Positions 45,710 through 55,559 are shown, numbered from the stretch's first letter. The stretch: 64,000 nucleotides of DNA from Rhizobium sp. P32RR-XVIII (GCF_012641395.1 NZ_JABAIH010000002.1:310001-374000); one strand, 5' to 3'. Translations and numbers: made by a program. Notes: a model not told the origin generated them from the sequence alone.

Positions 45710-46183
45710 TCATTTCCACTTGTCGCGCGCGGTATCGTCCGCATCCTTGGCGGCGACCCAATCGCCTGCCGCGCCGTCCGTGCCATGCTCTTTTTTCCAG
45801 AAAGGCGCAGAGGTCTTCAGGTAGTCCATGACGAAGTTGGCGCCATCGAATGCCGCCTGCCTGTGCGGCGCGGCGGCAATCACCAGAACGATATTCTCTC
45901 TGGGCGCGATTTTTCCGAAGCGGTGGATCGCGGTGAGGCCAAGCAGCTTGAAACGCTCGATCGCCAAGTTGGCGATACGGCTCATCTCCGCCTCGGCCAT
46001 GCCCGGATAATGCTCGAGTTCGAGTGCAGCGAGCTTGCCGCCTTCGTCGCGGCAAAGGCCCGAAAAGGTCACGACCGCGCCGATGCCGGACCTGCCCTTG
46101 GTGAGCCGGTCGATCTCCGTCTGCAGGTCGAAGTCTTCGCGTTGGACGCGGATGGTGGGAGTGATGGTCATGGCACCCGCCAT
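45710..46183 (-). CDS. moaE: Molybdopterin synthase catalytic subunit MoaE
   Basis: The 157-residue protein carries out sulfur insertion into precursor Z together with MoaD. Family marks are VVTFSGLCRDE, LELEHYPGMAE, HRFGKIAPRENIVLV, AAPHRQAAFDGANFVMDYLK and PFWKKEH. Two starts (46183 or 46171) differ by four codons; the second matches typical N-termini better. A RIME-like repeat separates it from moaD. Confidence 0.95.
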   Translation of the reverse strand: MAGAMTITPTIRVQREDFDLQTEIDRLTKGRSGIGAVVTFSGLCRDEGGKLAALELEHYPGMAEAEMSRIANLAIERFKLLGLTAIHRFGKIAPRENIVLVIAAAPHRQAAFDGANFVMDYLKTSAPFWKKEHGTDGAAGDWVAAKDADDTARDKWK

Positions 46184-46230
46184 TGCGCTGATGTCCTTGC
46201 GAAGGATGGCGATAGGATGTTCCGTGTCCG

Positions 46231-46402
46231 CCCCCCTCTGGCCTGCCGGCCATCTCCCCCACAGGTGGGGAGATCACAAGCGGCACTGCTTTCCCGCCTC
46301 TCCATCGTTTGTTCTGGCTGAGGTGCTGATTGTTTGGGGAGACCGGTGCGACCAGCCAATCTCCCCACCTGTGGGGGAGATGCCCGGCAGGGCAGAGGGG
46401 GG
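46231..46402. repeat. RIME-like inverted repeat inside the moaD-moaE operon
   Basis: Two ~43-base arms at 46232-46274 and 46359-46401 are near-perfect inverted copies (CCCCCTCTG...GGGGAGAT and its complement), with ~84 bases between them. Each arm is itself partly palindromic (CTCCCCACCTGTGGGGGAG type). It has the same type of CCCCTC/TCTCCCC ends as the element after ndk. It lies in the 243-bp space between moaD (upstream) and moaE (downstream), so it will be transcribed with them. Confidence 0.85.
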
Positions 46403-46426
46403 CTGACTGGCGCTACGTTCATTGTC

Positions 46427-46681
46427 TCACCCCCCCGTCATCGGCGGAAAGATGCCGATCTCCCGGGCGTCACCGATCGGTTCGTCATGGTCGACATGTT
46501 CCTGATCGAGCGCAACGCGAATGACGTTCTCATGCTGAAGCGCTGTCTCATATTCCTCGCCCAGCGTCTTCAAATGATTAAGAAGATCGGCAACGGTGAT
46601 GACGGAAGAGGGAAGCGCGATGTCTTCCTCGCTCTTGCCGATCCGTTCCCGCACCCAGGCGAAATAGACGAGATGCGTCAT
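46427..46681 (-). CDS. moaD: Molybdopterin synthase small subunit MoaD
   Basis: The 84-residue ubiquitin-like sulfur carrier ends in the diagnostic double glycine (IFPPMTGG) that is thiocarboxylated. Its ATG overlaps the pgsA stop by one base (TAATG). It is separated from moaE by the intergenic repeat. Confidence 0.95.
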   Translation of the reverse strand: MTHLVYFAWVRERIGKSEEDIALPSSVITVADLLNHLKTLGEEYETALQHENVIRVALDQEHVDHDEPIGDAREIGIFPPMTGG

Positions 46682-47268
46682 TATTCATTATCCACGATGT
46701 GCTTGAGACCGGCGCGGAAATAGTCATAGCCGGTGTAGATCGTCAGTAGGGCGGCGATCCACAAAAGGCCAATGCCGGTCTGGGTGGTAAAGGGGAATAT
46801 CTCGTCGCCCGCAGGCCCTGCGAGCAGAAACGCGATCGCCACCAACTGTACCGTCGTCTTCCATTTGGCGATCCGCGTGACGGGTACGCTGACCTTGAGC
46901 GCGGCGAGATATTCGCGCAGGCCCGAAACGAGGATTTCGCGGCAGAGGATGGTGATTGCCGCCCAGATCGACCAGCCGGCGATCGTCTGATCCGCGGCAA
47001 CCAACAGCAGGATGGAGGCGACCAGAAGCTTGTCCGCGATCGGGTCCAGCATGCGGCCGATATTCGAGGTCTGGTTCCAGATGCGCGCCAGATAGCCGTC
47101 CAGGAAATCAGTGAGTGAGGCGATGATGAAGATCCAAAGCGCAACCCATCGCGCCGTGTTGCTGATCGCGAGTCGTCCCTCGATAAAGAAGCAGAGGACG
47201 ATCAATGGCACCGCGAGAATGCGGCCATAGGTGAGCAAATTGGGGATGCTATATGCGCGCGAAGCCAT
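46681..47268 (-). CDS. pgsA: CDP-diacylglycerol-glycerol-3-phosphate 3-phosphatidyltransferase
   Basis: The 195-residue integral membrane enzyme makes phosphatidylglycerophosphate. The CDP-alcohol phosphatidyltransferase motif is complete: TDFLDGYLAR, eight residues, then GRMLDPIADK. Five or six transmembrane segments. It lies between uvrC (upstream, 110 bp) and moaD. Confidence 0.96.
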   Translation of the reverse strand: MASRAYSIPNLLTYGRILAVPLIVLCFFIEGRLAISNTARWVALWIFIIASLTDFLDGYLARIWNQTSNIGRMLDPIADKLLVASILLLVAADQTIAGWSIWAAITILCREILVSGLREYLAALKVSVPVTRIAKWKTTVQLVAIAFLLAGPAGDEIFPFTTQTGIGLLWIAALLTIYTGYDYFRAGLKHIVDNE

Positions 47269-47378
47269 GAAACCGTTCTCTGAATTTATACGCCCGTAGA
47301 TGAGGGTGCGGAGGGCAGATCGTCAACATTCTTTCTGCTTTTCCGCCGCATTTGCGTGGAATTTGCGACCGCAGCCGC

Positions 47379-49418
47379 CTATTTCGCGGCATCGTCGTGA
47401 AAATGGTTATAGACCTGCTTTGCGACCGTTTCGGAAATACCGTCGACCGTCATAAGATCGGAAAGTGCGGCGCGCGAGACGGCCTTCGCGGTGCCGAAGT
47501 GCTGAAGCAGCGCCCGCTTGCGCGACGGTCCGATGCCGCCGATCTCGTCAAGCGGGTTCTTGATCATTTCCTTTTTGCGGCGCGCGCGATGCGAGCCGAT
47601 TGCAAAGCGGTGAGCTTCGTCTCGCATGCGCTGGATGAAATAAAGCACGGGATCGCGCGGCGGCAGCGTGAAGCTTTCGCCTCCCGGCGGAAAGAACCGC
47701 TCACGCCCCGCCTCGCGGTCGACGCCCTTGGCGACGCCGATGGCCGTCACGCTATCGGTTATGCCGAGCTCATCGAGGATTGCGCGCACCGCCGTCATCT
47801 GCCCTTGCCCGCCGTCGATGAGGATGACGTCCGGCCAGGCAGGGAAGGGCATGTCCGCAGTCTCCGTGCCCGAGACGACTTGCGTCCGGTCGGGAATGCC
47901 TTCTTCCTTGATCAGCCGTGAAAAGCGCCGCGTCATCACCTCGCGCATCATGCCGAAATCGTCTCCCGGCGTGATGTCGGTCGATTTGATATTGAACTTG
48001 CGATACTGGTTCTTCACGAAGCCTTCCGGCCCTGCGACGACCATGCCGCCAACTGCATTCGTGCCCATGATGTGCGAGTTGTCGTAGATCTCGATCCGCT
48101 GCGGCACATAGGCAAGGTTGAAGGTGGCTTTGAGGCCGCCGAGCAGCCGGGATTGCGAAGCGGTCTCCGCCAGTTTGCGGCCATGCGCCTCGCGGGCGTT
48201 GGCGACAACGTGGTCGACGAGATCGCGTTTTTCGCCTCGCCGGGGCACAAGGATCGAGACTTTATGCCCCGCCTTTTCGCCAAGCGCTGCCGCCAGCAAT
48301 TCCATTTCCTCGACCGTTTCCGAGAGCATGATCTGCTTCGGCACCGGTTTGTCGTCATAGAACTGGGCAAGGAAGGCACTCAGAACCTCGGCGCTTGAAA
48401 GCTGCGGATCGGCCTTCGGGAAATAGGCACGGTTGCCCCAGTTCTGCCCTGTGCGGAAGAAGAACACCTGGATGCAGGAAACCCCGCCTTCGTGATGGAT
48501 GGCGAAGACGTCCGCCTCCTCGACGCCTGCGGGATTGATGCCTTGATGGCTCTGGACATGCGACAGTGCCGCAAGGCGGTCGCGATAGATCGCGGCGCGC
48601 TCGAAATCGAGGTCCTCGGCGGCGGCGTTCATGGCCTTCGCCATTTGCGCCTTCACCTTCTGGCTCTTGCCGGAAAGGAAGTCTTTCGCCTCCTGTACCA
48701 GCTCCGCATATCCCTCGTCGCTGACCTCATGGGTGCAGGGGCCCGAACAACGCTTGATCTGGTAGAGCAGGCAGGGGCGCGTGCGCGTCTCGAAGACGCT
48801 GTCCGTGCAGGTGCGGATGAGGAAGGCGCGCTGCAGCGAGTTGATCGTGCGGCCCACTGCGCCGGCGGAGGCGAAGGGACCGAAATAGTCGCCCTTGCGG
48901 GCACGGGCGCCGCGGTGCTTGAAGATCGCCGGGGCGCGATGATCGCCCGTAATGAGGATATAAGGAAACGACTTGTCGTCGCGTAAAAGCACGTTAAAGC
49001 GCGGCCGCAAACGCTTGATAAGATTCGCTTCCAGAAGCAGCGCTTCCGTCTCCGTGCGCGTCGTCACGAATTCCATATTTGCCGTCAGCCGCACCATCTG
49101 CGCCAGCCGATTGGAATGGACGCGGCCCATCGCATAGTTGCCGACGCGCTTCTTGAGGCTGCGGGCTTTGCCGACATAAAGCACATCGCCGTCGGCATTG
49201 AACATGCGGTAGACGCCAGGGCTGTTCGGCAACCGCTTGACGAACTCGCCGATCAGTTCCGCACCGCGCAGCCCGCTTTCGTTGCCGCCGCCTTCGTTCC
49301 AGTCGATCGCAGACGGAAGCGGCGAGGCGGAAGCATCGCTTTCCACCTCGATATCGTCTTCGCTGTCTTCCGTTTCGTCATAAAGAATACCGCCGTCGGG
49401 CAGCTTCCGTCCGTTCAT
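47379..49418 (-). CDS. uvrC: Excinuclease ABC subunit C
   Basis: The 679-residue nuclease makes both incisions in nucleotide excision repair. An acidic N-terminal extension of about 45 residues precedes the GIY-YIG domain ([10 protein letters not shown]...[14 protein letters not shown]). A UvrB-binding UVR helix (about 240-275), the RNase H-like domain and a C-terminal double helix-hairpin-helix ([27 protein letters not shown]) follow. Its start overlaps the stop of the upstream SDR gene (ATGA). Confidence 0.97.
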   Translation of the reverse strand: MNGRKLPDGGILYDETEDSEDDIEVESDASASPLPSAIDWNEGGGNESGLRGAELIGEFVKRLPNSPGVYRMFNADGDVLYVGKARSLKKRVGNYAMGRVHSNRLAQMVRLTANMEFVTTRTETEALLLEANLIKRLRPRFNVLLRDDKSFPYILITGDHRAPAIFKHRGARARKGDYFGPFASAGAVGRTINSLQRAFLIRTCTDSVFETRTRPCLLYQIKRCSGPCTHEVSDEGYAELVQEAKDFLSGKSQKVKAQMAKAMNAAAEDLDFERAAIYRDRLAALSHVQSHQGINPAGVEEADVFAIHHEGGVSCIQVFFFRTGQNWGNRAYFPKADPQLSSAEVLSAFLAQFYDDKPVPKQIMLSETVEEMELLAAALGEKAGHKVSILVPRRGEKRDLVDHVVANAREAHGRKLAETASQSRLLGGLKATFNLAYVPQRIEIYDNSHIMGTNAVGGMVVAGPEGFVKNQYRKFNIKSTDITPGDDFGMMREVMTRRFSRLIKEEGIPDRTQVVSGTETADMPFPAWPDVILIDGGQGQMTAVRAILDELGITDSVTAIGVAKGVDREAGRERFFPPGGESFTLPPRDPVLYFIQRMRDEAHRFAIGSHRARRKKEMIKNPLDEIGGIGPSRKRALLQHFGTAKAVSRAALSDLMTVDGISETVAKQVYNHFHDDAAK

Positions 49419-50182
49419 TCCGTAATCTCCGCCACATCAGGCGTCTGCCAGGCAAGGTGCTGGCCGCCGTCGAGGGCAATCATCTGACCGGTGATCGAGG
49501 GCGTATCGTAGAGGAAGCGAATCGTCCTGCCGAATTCCTCGAGCTTCGGCCCTCGCTTTAGGATAAGCGCTGAAACCTGCGCTTGGAAGTCTTCTTGCGA
49601 CTGCCGCTCGCTCGGTATCGAGGGACCGGGACCAACGGCGTTGACGCGGATGCGCGGCGCGAGCGCCTGCGCCAAGGTCTGCGTCGCCGTCCACAAGGCC
49701 GATTTTGATAGCGTGTAGGAATAAAAGCTGGGCCGCAGCGCCCAGACGCGCTGGTCGATGATATTGACGATCAGTCCGTCCGTCTCTTCGGGCAGTTGCG
49801 CCGCAAAGCCTGCCGCGAGAATCGAGGGGGCGCGAACATGCAGCGCGAAGTGCTCTTCCCAGATTGCCGCGTCGAAACTGCGCGCAGAATCGTCGTGGAA
49901 GACAGAGGCGTTGTTGACCAGCAAATCGAGCGGCCCGAGCTCGGCGTTCACCCGCTTAATCAACTGCGCGGTGTCATCCACGTCGCACAAATCGGCGCGG
50001 ATCGAAATCGCCCGATGGCCCTTCTGCCGCAATTCTGCCGCAACTGCCTCGGCCTCGCCGATGGAGCCATTGGCATGAATCGCAAGCGCAAAACCGCTTT
50101 CCGCCAAATCCTCGACAATCGCCCGGCCTATTCTTCTGGCCGCCCCTGTTACGAGTGCCGCCTTAAGTCTTTTCTCTTTCAA
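49415..50182 (-). CDS. SDR oxidoreductase, pteridine reductase (FolM)-like
   Basis: The 255-residue SDR has the nucleotide motif TGAARRIG, which has Arg in place of Ser as in PTR1/FolM reductases, NNASVF, and [16 protein letters not shown] with the catalytic Tyr-Lys. A role in reduction of pteridines is plausible. It overlaps uvrC and is the first gene of the SDR-uvrC-pgsA-moaD-moaE series. Pterin chemistry would fit loosely with molybdopterin genes downstream, but this link is inferred only. Confidence 0.8.
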   Translation of the reverse strand: MKEKRLKAALVTGAARRIGRAIVEDLAESGFALAIHANGSIGEAEAVAAELRQKGHRAISIRADLCDVDDTAQLIKRVNAELGPLDLLVNNASVFHDDSARSFDAAIWEEHFALHVRAPSILAAGFAAQLPEETDGLIVNIIDQRVWALRPSFYSYTLSKSALWTATQTLAQALAPRIRVNAVGPGPSIPSERQSQEDFQAQVSALILKRGPKLEEFGRTIRFLYDTPSITGQMIALDGGQHLAWQTPDVAEITE

Positions 50183-50550
50183 AAGCGTGCCTTTTGGTCC
50201 TGCAAATCTCAGTGCGCTCTATATAGTCGCCGAGACAAATTATATAAATAGGCATGATTGCCGCCTTTGTTTCTTCAGCTTATTCTATGTATTATTTAAG
50301 AAAAGAAGTTGCTAATATGAGTATTCATTAGCGAGCTGCACGATTATGGTTAATAAATAGTCTGTTGCGACATAGCAACATCGAATTTCAGCCACGTGTC
50401 CGCCACAATCATTTCACAGTTTGGCTCTTTCAAATCCGCAATTGAGCTCCACCTTCGAGGCTGATCCGAGAGGGACATCTAGTAATTTCTCGCGAATGCT
50501 TCGATGTAGGACAGTTCACGAAGAGCGCGGGAGCGAAAGGAGAATTAAGT
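50183..50550. other. AT-rich intergenic region upstream of the RopB-like gene
   Basis: About 370 bases between divergent genes, markedly AT-rich around 50230-50370 (TTATATAAATAGG, TTATTTAAGAAAAG). It should contain the promoters for the SDR and ropB-like genes; a strong AAAGGAG ribosome site precedes the latter. No repeat or RNA gene was recognised. Confidence 0.5.
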
Positions 50551-51186
50551 ATGCGTACATTTGTTGCTAGCCTGATGGCGTCCGTCTTCGTGATCGCCGG
50601 CGTTTCCGCCGCCAATGCTGCAGACGCGGTCGAACAGATCCCGGAAGCTCCGGTTGCTCAGAATGAGCCGGTCACGCCCGCCGGCAATTGGGAAGGCTTC
50701 TATCTCGGCGGCGCGGGCACTTACAATGTCGGCCACTTCGCGCACAACAGTGACGGTTATGCGCTCGGCGGCCAGCTTTACACCGGCTACAACTGGCAGA
50801 GCGGCCAGATCGTCTATGGTGTCGAAGCTGATCTGGGTTATTCGGGTCTCGACAGCACCTCGGGCGGCGTCACCAACAAGAATCGTTTCAACGGCTCCGT
50901 TCGCGGCCGCGTCGGCTACGACCTCAATCCGTTCCTGCTCTATGCAACGGCTGGTGTCGCTGCGGCGAACAACAAGGTCAGCGGCTTCGGGGATTCCGAC
51001 AGCAAGACGGCCTACGGCTACACGGTCGGCGCAGGTGCCGAAGCAATGGTGACGAACAACATTACCGCACGCGTCGAATATCGCTTCAGCGATTACCAGG
51101 ACAAGGACTTCGATCTCGGTCCGACGAGCGTTTCTCGCGGCTATGACGAACACAGCGTCAAGGTTGGTATCGGCGTCAAGTTCTAA
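50551..51186 (+). CDS. ropB: RopB/Omp25-like outer membrane beta-barrel protein
   Basis: The 211-residue protein has a signal peptide (ASLMASVFVIAGVSAANAA) and an eight-stranded barrel of the Omp25/31 family. It includes NWEGFYLGGAGTYNVG, SGQIVYGVEADLGYSG, ITARVEYRFSDYQDKDF and a terminal Phe (VKVGIGVKF). RopB proteins are abundant rhizobial surface proteins. A terminator follows. The gene symbol is used for the family; paralogues (RopB1/B2, Omp25) cannot be told apart here. Confidence 0.88.
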   Translation: MRTFVASLMASVFVIAGVSAANAADAVEQIPEAPVAQNEPVTPAGNWEGFYLGGAGTYNVGHFAHNSDGYALGGQLYTGYNWQSGQIVYGVEADLGYSGLDSTSGGVTNKNRFNGSVRGRVGYDLNPFLLYATAGVAAANNKVSGFGDSDSKTAYGYTVGAGAEAMVTNNITARVEYRFSDYQDKDFDLGPTSVSRGYDEHSVKVGIGVKF

Positions 51187-51205
51187 GTCCGCCGAAAACA
51201 CTTTG

Positions 51206-51233
51206 AAAAAGCCGGGTCTCATGCCCGGCTTTT
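51206..51233. terminator. Terminator between ropB-like gene and GST
   Basis: A 10-bp stem AAAAGCCGGG (51207-51216) with CCCGGCTTTT (51224-51233) and a 7-base loop has A and T runs on both sides, serving the two convergent genes. Confidence 0.88.
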
Positions 51234-51238
51234 GTATT

Positions 51239-51835
51239 TTAGCCCTGCGGCTTGATTTCCCCGTAGGCAGGGAACTTCTTTTCGAACTTGCTTGCCCAGT
51301 CGATTAACTCGGGGTGCTCGGCTTCCCATTGCCCTTTGAAGCGCAGGCCCAGATAGCCGATCGTTGCGGCAAGGGCGAAGTGGCCGCCGTTCGGCTTCTT
51401 GCCGATTTTCGGCGGGTGCGCGCTGATGTGGTGCAAACCGCTGACGACCTTTTTCCACTGGCGATCGATCCAGGGCTGGTGGACTTTCTCCTCGTCGCGG
51501 AAGCGCCGCTCGTAGACGATCGCCAGCAGGCTGTCGCAGATCCCATCGCAGAGTGACTCCAGAATCTCGGCCTGGGTTCGCTTGCCGTTGTTGGAAGGAT
51601 AGAGCTTCCCCTTCTTGAGCCGGTCGAAATAATGCATGATCGCCACGCTGTCGAAGACCGAGAGCCCGTCGTCCGTCAGAAGCGTGGGGATTTTGCCGAG
51701 CGGGTTGTTGTCGACGAGAATCGCCGGGCCGGCATTGGTGTCCACCCTGATCTCGGTGACGTCCAATTCCAGATAGCGCGCGGCCATACGCACCTTGCTG
51801 GAAAAAGGCGACGCTGGGGAGCAAAGAAGTTTCAT
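51239..51835 (-). CDS. Glutathione S-transferase family protein
   Basis: The 198-residue protein has the thioredoxin-like N-terminal domain (MKLLCSPASPFSSKVRMAARYLEL) with SPFSSKV at the catalytic position. NPLGKIPTLLTDDG carries the cis-Pro, and SVAIMHYFD the GSH-binding Ser-region. A helical C-terminal domain follows. Substrate unknown; it is next to rlmJ and convergent with ropB. Confidence 0.92.
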   Translation of the reverse strand: MKLLCSPASPFSSKVRMAARYLELDVTEIRVDTNAGPAILVDNNPLGKIPTLLTDDGLSVFDSVAIMHYFDRLKKGKLYPSNNGKRTQAEILESLCDGICDSLLAIVYERRFRDEEKVHQPWIDRQWKKVVSGLHHISAHPPKIGKKPNGGHFALAATIGYLGLRFKGQWEAEHPELIDWASKFEKKFPAYGEIKPQG

Positions 51836-51893
51836 ATTTTCACCTTAAGGAATGCAGTTGCGGCGCGGACTATTTCGCACGCGCGGCAAGCGG

Positions 51894-52763
51894 TCAATCA
51901 GCCTTTGTCGCCTTCGCTTCGCCGCGCAGCCAGAAGGCGCGTTGGGAGGCGAAGCGATCCTGCGCCAGATGGTCCTTGAGCGCCGGCAGCAGCGCGTGCA
52001 ACTCGTCCTTCAGCGTGAACGGCGGATTGACGATGATGAGGCCGGACCCGGTGAGGCCGGTAATCTCGCGGTCGCTGCGCACGCTGAGTTCGGCGCACAG
52101 CATCTTCGGAATGTCAGTCGCCTGCAGCGATTCGTGAAACTCTTTGATGGGCACGGCCTTCTTCAGCGGGTACCACAGGCAATAGGTGCCGCCCGGAAAG
52201 CGGCGATAGGCTTTCACCAGGCCCTCGACCAGCCGGGCATATTCGCCGTCTTCCTCGAAGGGCGGGTCGACGAGGACGAGGCCGCGCTTTTCCTTCGGCG
52301 GCAGATGCGCGCCGAGCGCCAGCCAGCCGTCGAGTTCGGTGATGCGGGCGTGGTGATCGCCTTCGAACAGCCGGTGAAGGCGGGCGTAGTCTTCCGGATG
52401 CAATTCCATCGCCGAAAGCCGGTCCTGCGGGCGGAAGAGCATGCGCGAAAGCTTCGGCGAACCGGGATAGAAGCGGATTTCGCCATCCGGATTGAGTTCG
52501 CGGATTACCGTAAGATACGGCTCCAGCAAACCGGCGACCTGAGGCGCAAGTTCAGCTTCCATGATCTTGCCGATGCCGTCGCGCCATTCACCGGTTTTCT
52601 GCGCCTCTTCGGAGGAGAGATCGTAGAGCCCGATGCCTGCATGCGTATCGAGCACACGGAAAGCCGCATCTTTTTTCTGCAGATAGCGGATAAGGCGCGC
52701 CAGAACGGCGTGTTTCAGCACATCGGCAAAGTTGCCCGCATGATAGATGTGGCGGTAATTCAT
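51894..52763 (-). CDS. rlmJ: 23S rRNA (adenine2030-N6)-methyltransferase
   Basis: The 289-residue SAM-dependent methyltransferase starts MNYRHIYHAGNFADVLKHAV, the exact family N-terminus. It has FRVLDTHAGIGLYDL and the catalytic DPPFE motif (VLVDPPFEEDGEY). It is divergent from the molybdopterin oxidoreductase gene. Confidence 0.95.
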   Translation of the reverse strand: MNYRHIYHAGNFADVLKHAVLARLIRYLQKKDAAFRVLDTHAGIGLYDLSSEEAQKTGEWRDGIGKIMEAELAPQVAGLLEPYLTVIRELNPDGEIRFYPGSPKLSRMLFRPQDRLSAMELHPEDYARLHRLFEGDHHARITELDGWLALGAHLPPKEKRGLVLVDPPFEEDGEYARLVEGLVKAYRRFPGGTYCLWYPLKKAVPIKEFHESLQATDIPKMLCAELSVRSDREITGLTGSGLIIVNPPFTLKDELHALLPALKDHLAQDRFASQRAFWLRGEAKATKAD

Positions 52764-52845
52764 GGTCGTTGATGCCTGTATGAATTCGCCTGATCGGCGC
52801 TTTTTCCGGCTTTTGGCCGGTTGCCGCTTGGCATATAGAAATCAC

Positions 52846-54969
52846 ATGAACATTGCGACCCCCACTCACGCCAAATCAAGAATCGGCCACAGCGCCTGTC
52901 CGCACGACTGTCCCTCCACCTGCGCGCTGGAGGTGGACATCACGGAAGACGGCCGCATCGGCCGGGTGCGCGGCGCGAACGATCACAGCTATACGTCGGG
53001 CGTCATCTGCGCCAAGGTCGCGCGCTATGCCGAGCGTCTCTATCATCCGGACCGGCTGATGCATCCTCTGCGCCGTATCGGGGTGAAAGGCGAGGGGCGC
53101 TGGCAGCAGGTTTCGTGGGATGAGGCTCTGGACGAGATCGCCGAGGCCTTCGTGAAGGCGGAAGTGAAGGACGGCAGCGAGGCTATCTGGCCTTACTACT
53201 ATGCGGGCACGATGGGCTTGGTGCAGCGTGACAGCATCGATCGCCTGCGCCATGCCAAGCGCTATTCCGGCTTCTTCGATTCCATCTGCACCAACCCGGC
53301 CTGGACCGGCTTCACCATGGCGACGGGCGCGCTCCGCGGCCCCGATCCGCGCGAAATGGGCCGCACCGACTGCGTCGTCATCTGGGGCACCAATGCGGTC
53401 TCGACCCAGGTGAACGTGATGACGCATGCAATCAAGTCCCGCAAGGAACGGGGCGCCAAGATCGTTGTCATCGACATCTACGACAATCCGACGATGAAGC
53501 AGGCCGACATGGCGCTGACAGTCAGGCCCGGCACCGATGCCGCGCTCGCCTGCGCCGTCATGCACGTCGCCTTCCGCGACGGCTATGCCGACCGGGCCTA
53601 TATGGCGAAATATGCCGACGACCCGGCAGGCCTCGAAGAACACCTCAAGACGAAGACGCCGGAATGGGCTGCCGCGATCACAGGCCTTTCGGTCGATGAG
53701 ATCGAGGCTTTCGCAAGGCTCGTCGGCACGACGAAGAAAACCTATTTCCGCCTCGGCTACGGTTTCACCCGTCAGCGCAACGGCGCGGTCGCCATGCATG
53801 CCGCGGCTTCGATCGCCACTGTGCTCGGCTCGTGGCAATACGAGGGCGGCGGCGCCTTCCATTCGAACAGCGGCATCTTCCGCATGAACAATGCGGAGCT
53901 GACTGGCAGGTCGATGAAGGATCCCGATATCCGGATGCTCGACCAGTCGCAGATCGGCCGCGCGCTGACCGGCGATCCCGTGGCGTTGCGCCATCGCGGG
54001 CCCGTCACCGCCATGCTGATCCAGAACACCAATCCGGTAAACATCGCGCCCGAGCAGCGGCGGGTGAAGCGGGGCTTCGCCCGCAACGATCTCTTCATTG
54101 CCGTGCACGAGCAGTTCATGACCGAGACGGCCGAAATGGCCGATATCGTCATTCCCGCGACGATGTTCGTCGAACATGACGACATCTACCGCGCCGGCGG
54201 GCAGAACCATATCCTGCTCGGGCCGAAGCTGGTCGAACCGCCGCCGACCGTGCGCACGAATCTTTTCGTCATCGAAGAACTGGCGAAGCGCCTCGGCGTC
54301 GCGGATCGGCCCGGCTTCGGCTTTACCGCACGGGAAATGGTCGACCGCATTCTAGAGACGAGCGGCCTGCCGGGTTACGACCACTTCCTCGAGCATAAAT
54401 GGTTCGACCGCCAGCCTGCCTTCGAAGAGGCCCATTACCTCAATGGTTTTGCGCATCCGGACGGCAAGTTCCGCTTCCGGCCGGACTGGATGAACCAGCC
54501 GGCTCCCAACCGCCCGCCGAAATCGGTAGGCCTGCTCGGCCCGCATTCCGAGCTGCCAACCTTTCCGAACCAGGTCGACGTCATTGAAGTGGCCGATGCC
54601 GACCACCCCTTCCGGCTGGCAACCTCGCCGGCGCGCAACTTCCTGAATTCGAGCTTCGCCGAGACGAAGACCTCGCGGCAGAAGGAGGGGCGCCCCGAGT
54701 TGATGATAAACCCGGAGGACGCCGAGGCAAACGGCGTATCTCACGGCGATCTCGTCCAGGTCGGAAACCAGCGCGGCGAAGTGCGCCTGCATGCCCGCGT
54801 TACCACAGAGGTCAAGCCCGGAGTGCTGATCGCCGAAGGCTTGTGGCCGAACAAGGCGCATGTCGATGGCGAAGGCATCAACGTGCTGACCGGCGCCGAT
54901 CCCGTTGCGCCCTATGGCGGTGCGGCGGTCCACGACAATAAGGTCTGGCTGCGCAAGGACGCCGCATGA
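52846..54969 (+). CDS. Molybdopterin-dependent oxidoreductase (BisC/formate dehydrogenase-like)
   Basis: The 707-residue cytoplasmic protein has a [4Fe-4S] site at C18, C22, C26 and C55 (CPHDCPSTC...GVICAK). The molybdopterin domain contains WGTNAVSTQVN and the MPT-binding NTNPVNIAPEQ. The C-terminal domain binds the second guanine dinucleotide (SFAETKTSRQKEGRPELMINPEDA). No Tat signal is visible. The substrate is not predictable; such solitary enzymes are often called molybdopterin oxidoreductases only. The neighbouring moaD and moaE supply part of the cofactor path. Confidence 0.88.
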   Translation: MNIATPTHAKSRIGHSACPHDCPSTCALEVDITEDGRIGRVRGANDHSYTSGVICAKVARYAERLYHPDRLMHPLRRIGVKGEGRWQQVSWDEALDEIAEAFVKAEVKDGSEAIWPYYYAGTMGLVQRDSIDRLRHAKRYSGFFDSICTNPAWTGFTMATGALRGPDPREMGRTDCVVIWGTNAVSTQVNVMTHAIKSRKERGAKIVVIDIYDNPTMKQADMALTVRPGTDAALACAVMHVAFRDGYADRAYMAKYADDPAGLEEHLKTKTPEWAAAITGLSVDEIEAFARLVGTTKKTYFRLGYGFTRQRNGAVAMHAAASIATVLGSWQYEGGGAFHSNSGIFRMNNAELTGRSMKDPDIRMLDQSQIGRALTGDPVALRHRGPVTAMLIQNTNPVNIAPEQRRVKRGFARNDLFIAVHEQFMTETAEMADIVIPATMFVEHDDIYRAGGQNHILLGPKLVEPPPTVRTNLFVIEELAKRLGVADRPGFGFTAREMVDRILETSGLPGYDHFLEHKWFDRQPAFEEAHYLNGFAHPDGKFRFRPDWMNQPAPNRPPKSVGLLGPHSELPTFPNQVDVIEVADADHPFRLATSPARNFLNSSFAETKTSRQKEGRPELMINPEDAEANGVSHGDLVQVGNQRGEVRLHARVTTEVKPGVLIAEGLWPNKAHVDGEGINVLTGADPVAPYGGAAVHDNKVWLRKDAA

Positions 54970-55559
54970 TGAAGTTCGCCAAGGCAAAGGCCGAGATCGC
55001 CGCGGAAACGACGCTCTCGGAAGGCTGGACACGCCTCAGCACCTATGAGCTGGACTACACGGATTCCGAAGGCGAGACCCATCGCCTCCACCGCGAAGTC
55101 TATCACCGCACGCCTGCCGCCACGATCCTGCTCTACGATCCGAAGCGCTCGACCGTCGTCCTCGTCAAACAGTTTCGTCTGGCGCCCCACCTTCACGGTG
55201 AGCCAGCCTTCATAATCGAGACACCGGCCGGGCTCCTGGACGGCGAGGAGCCGGAAGCCGCGATCCGCCGCGAAGCCGTGGAAGAAACGGGTTTCCGCAT
55301 CCGGGACGTCGATTTTCTCTTCAAGGCCTACAGCTCGCCCGGTTCGAACACCGAAGTCGTGCATTTCTTCGCCGCACAGATCGATACCGCCGATCGCGTT
55401 TCCCATGGCGGCGGCCTGGACCACGAGCACGAGGATATCGAAGTGCTGGAAATCCCGCTGGACACGGCGATCGCCATGATCGAAACCGGCGAAATCTGCG
55501 ACATGAAAACGATCATCCTGCTGCAATGGGCGGCGATGAACAGGGACAAGCTCACCTAG
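54966..55559 (+). CDS. nudK: GDP-mannose pyrophosphatase-like Nudix hydrolase
   Basis: The 197-residue Nudix protein has the box ETPAGLLDGEEPEAAIRREAVEETG, the NudK-type C-terminus SSPGSNTEVVHFFAA and HEHEDIEVLEIP, and KTIILL at the end. In E. coli NudK hydrolyses GDP-mannose. The start ATG overlaps the upstream stop (ATGATGA), suggesting coupling to the oxidoreductase gene. Its stop TAG shares a CTAG palindrome with the convergent vapC stop. Confidence 0.85.
   Translation: MMKFAKAKAEIAAETTLSEGWTRLSTYELDYTDSEGETHRLHREVYHRTPAATILLYDPKRSTVVLVKQFRLAPHLHGEPAFIIETPAGLLDGEEPEAAIRREAVEETGFRIRDVDFLFKAYSSPGSNTEVVHFFAAQIDTADRVSHGGGLDHEHEDIEVLEIPLDTAIAMIETGEICDMKTIILLQWAAMNRDKLT

Noticed and set aside
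46427..46723. Plus-strand frame running out of the RIME-like repeat over moaD
   Set aside because: It is antisense to moaD, and the beginning is the palindromic repeat itself.
50428..50445. Sequence resembling a tRNA T-loop (TTCAAATCC)
   Set aside because: No acceptor or anticodon stems could be paired around it.
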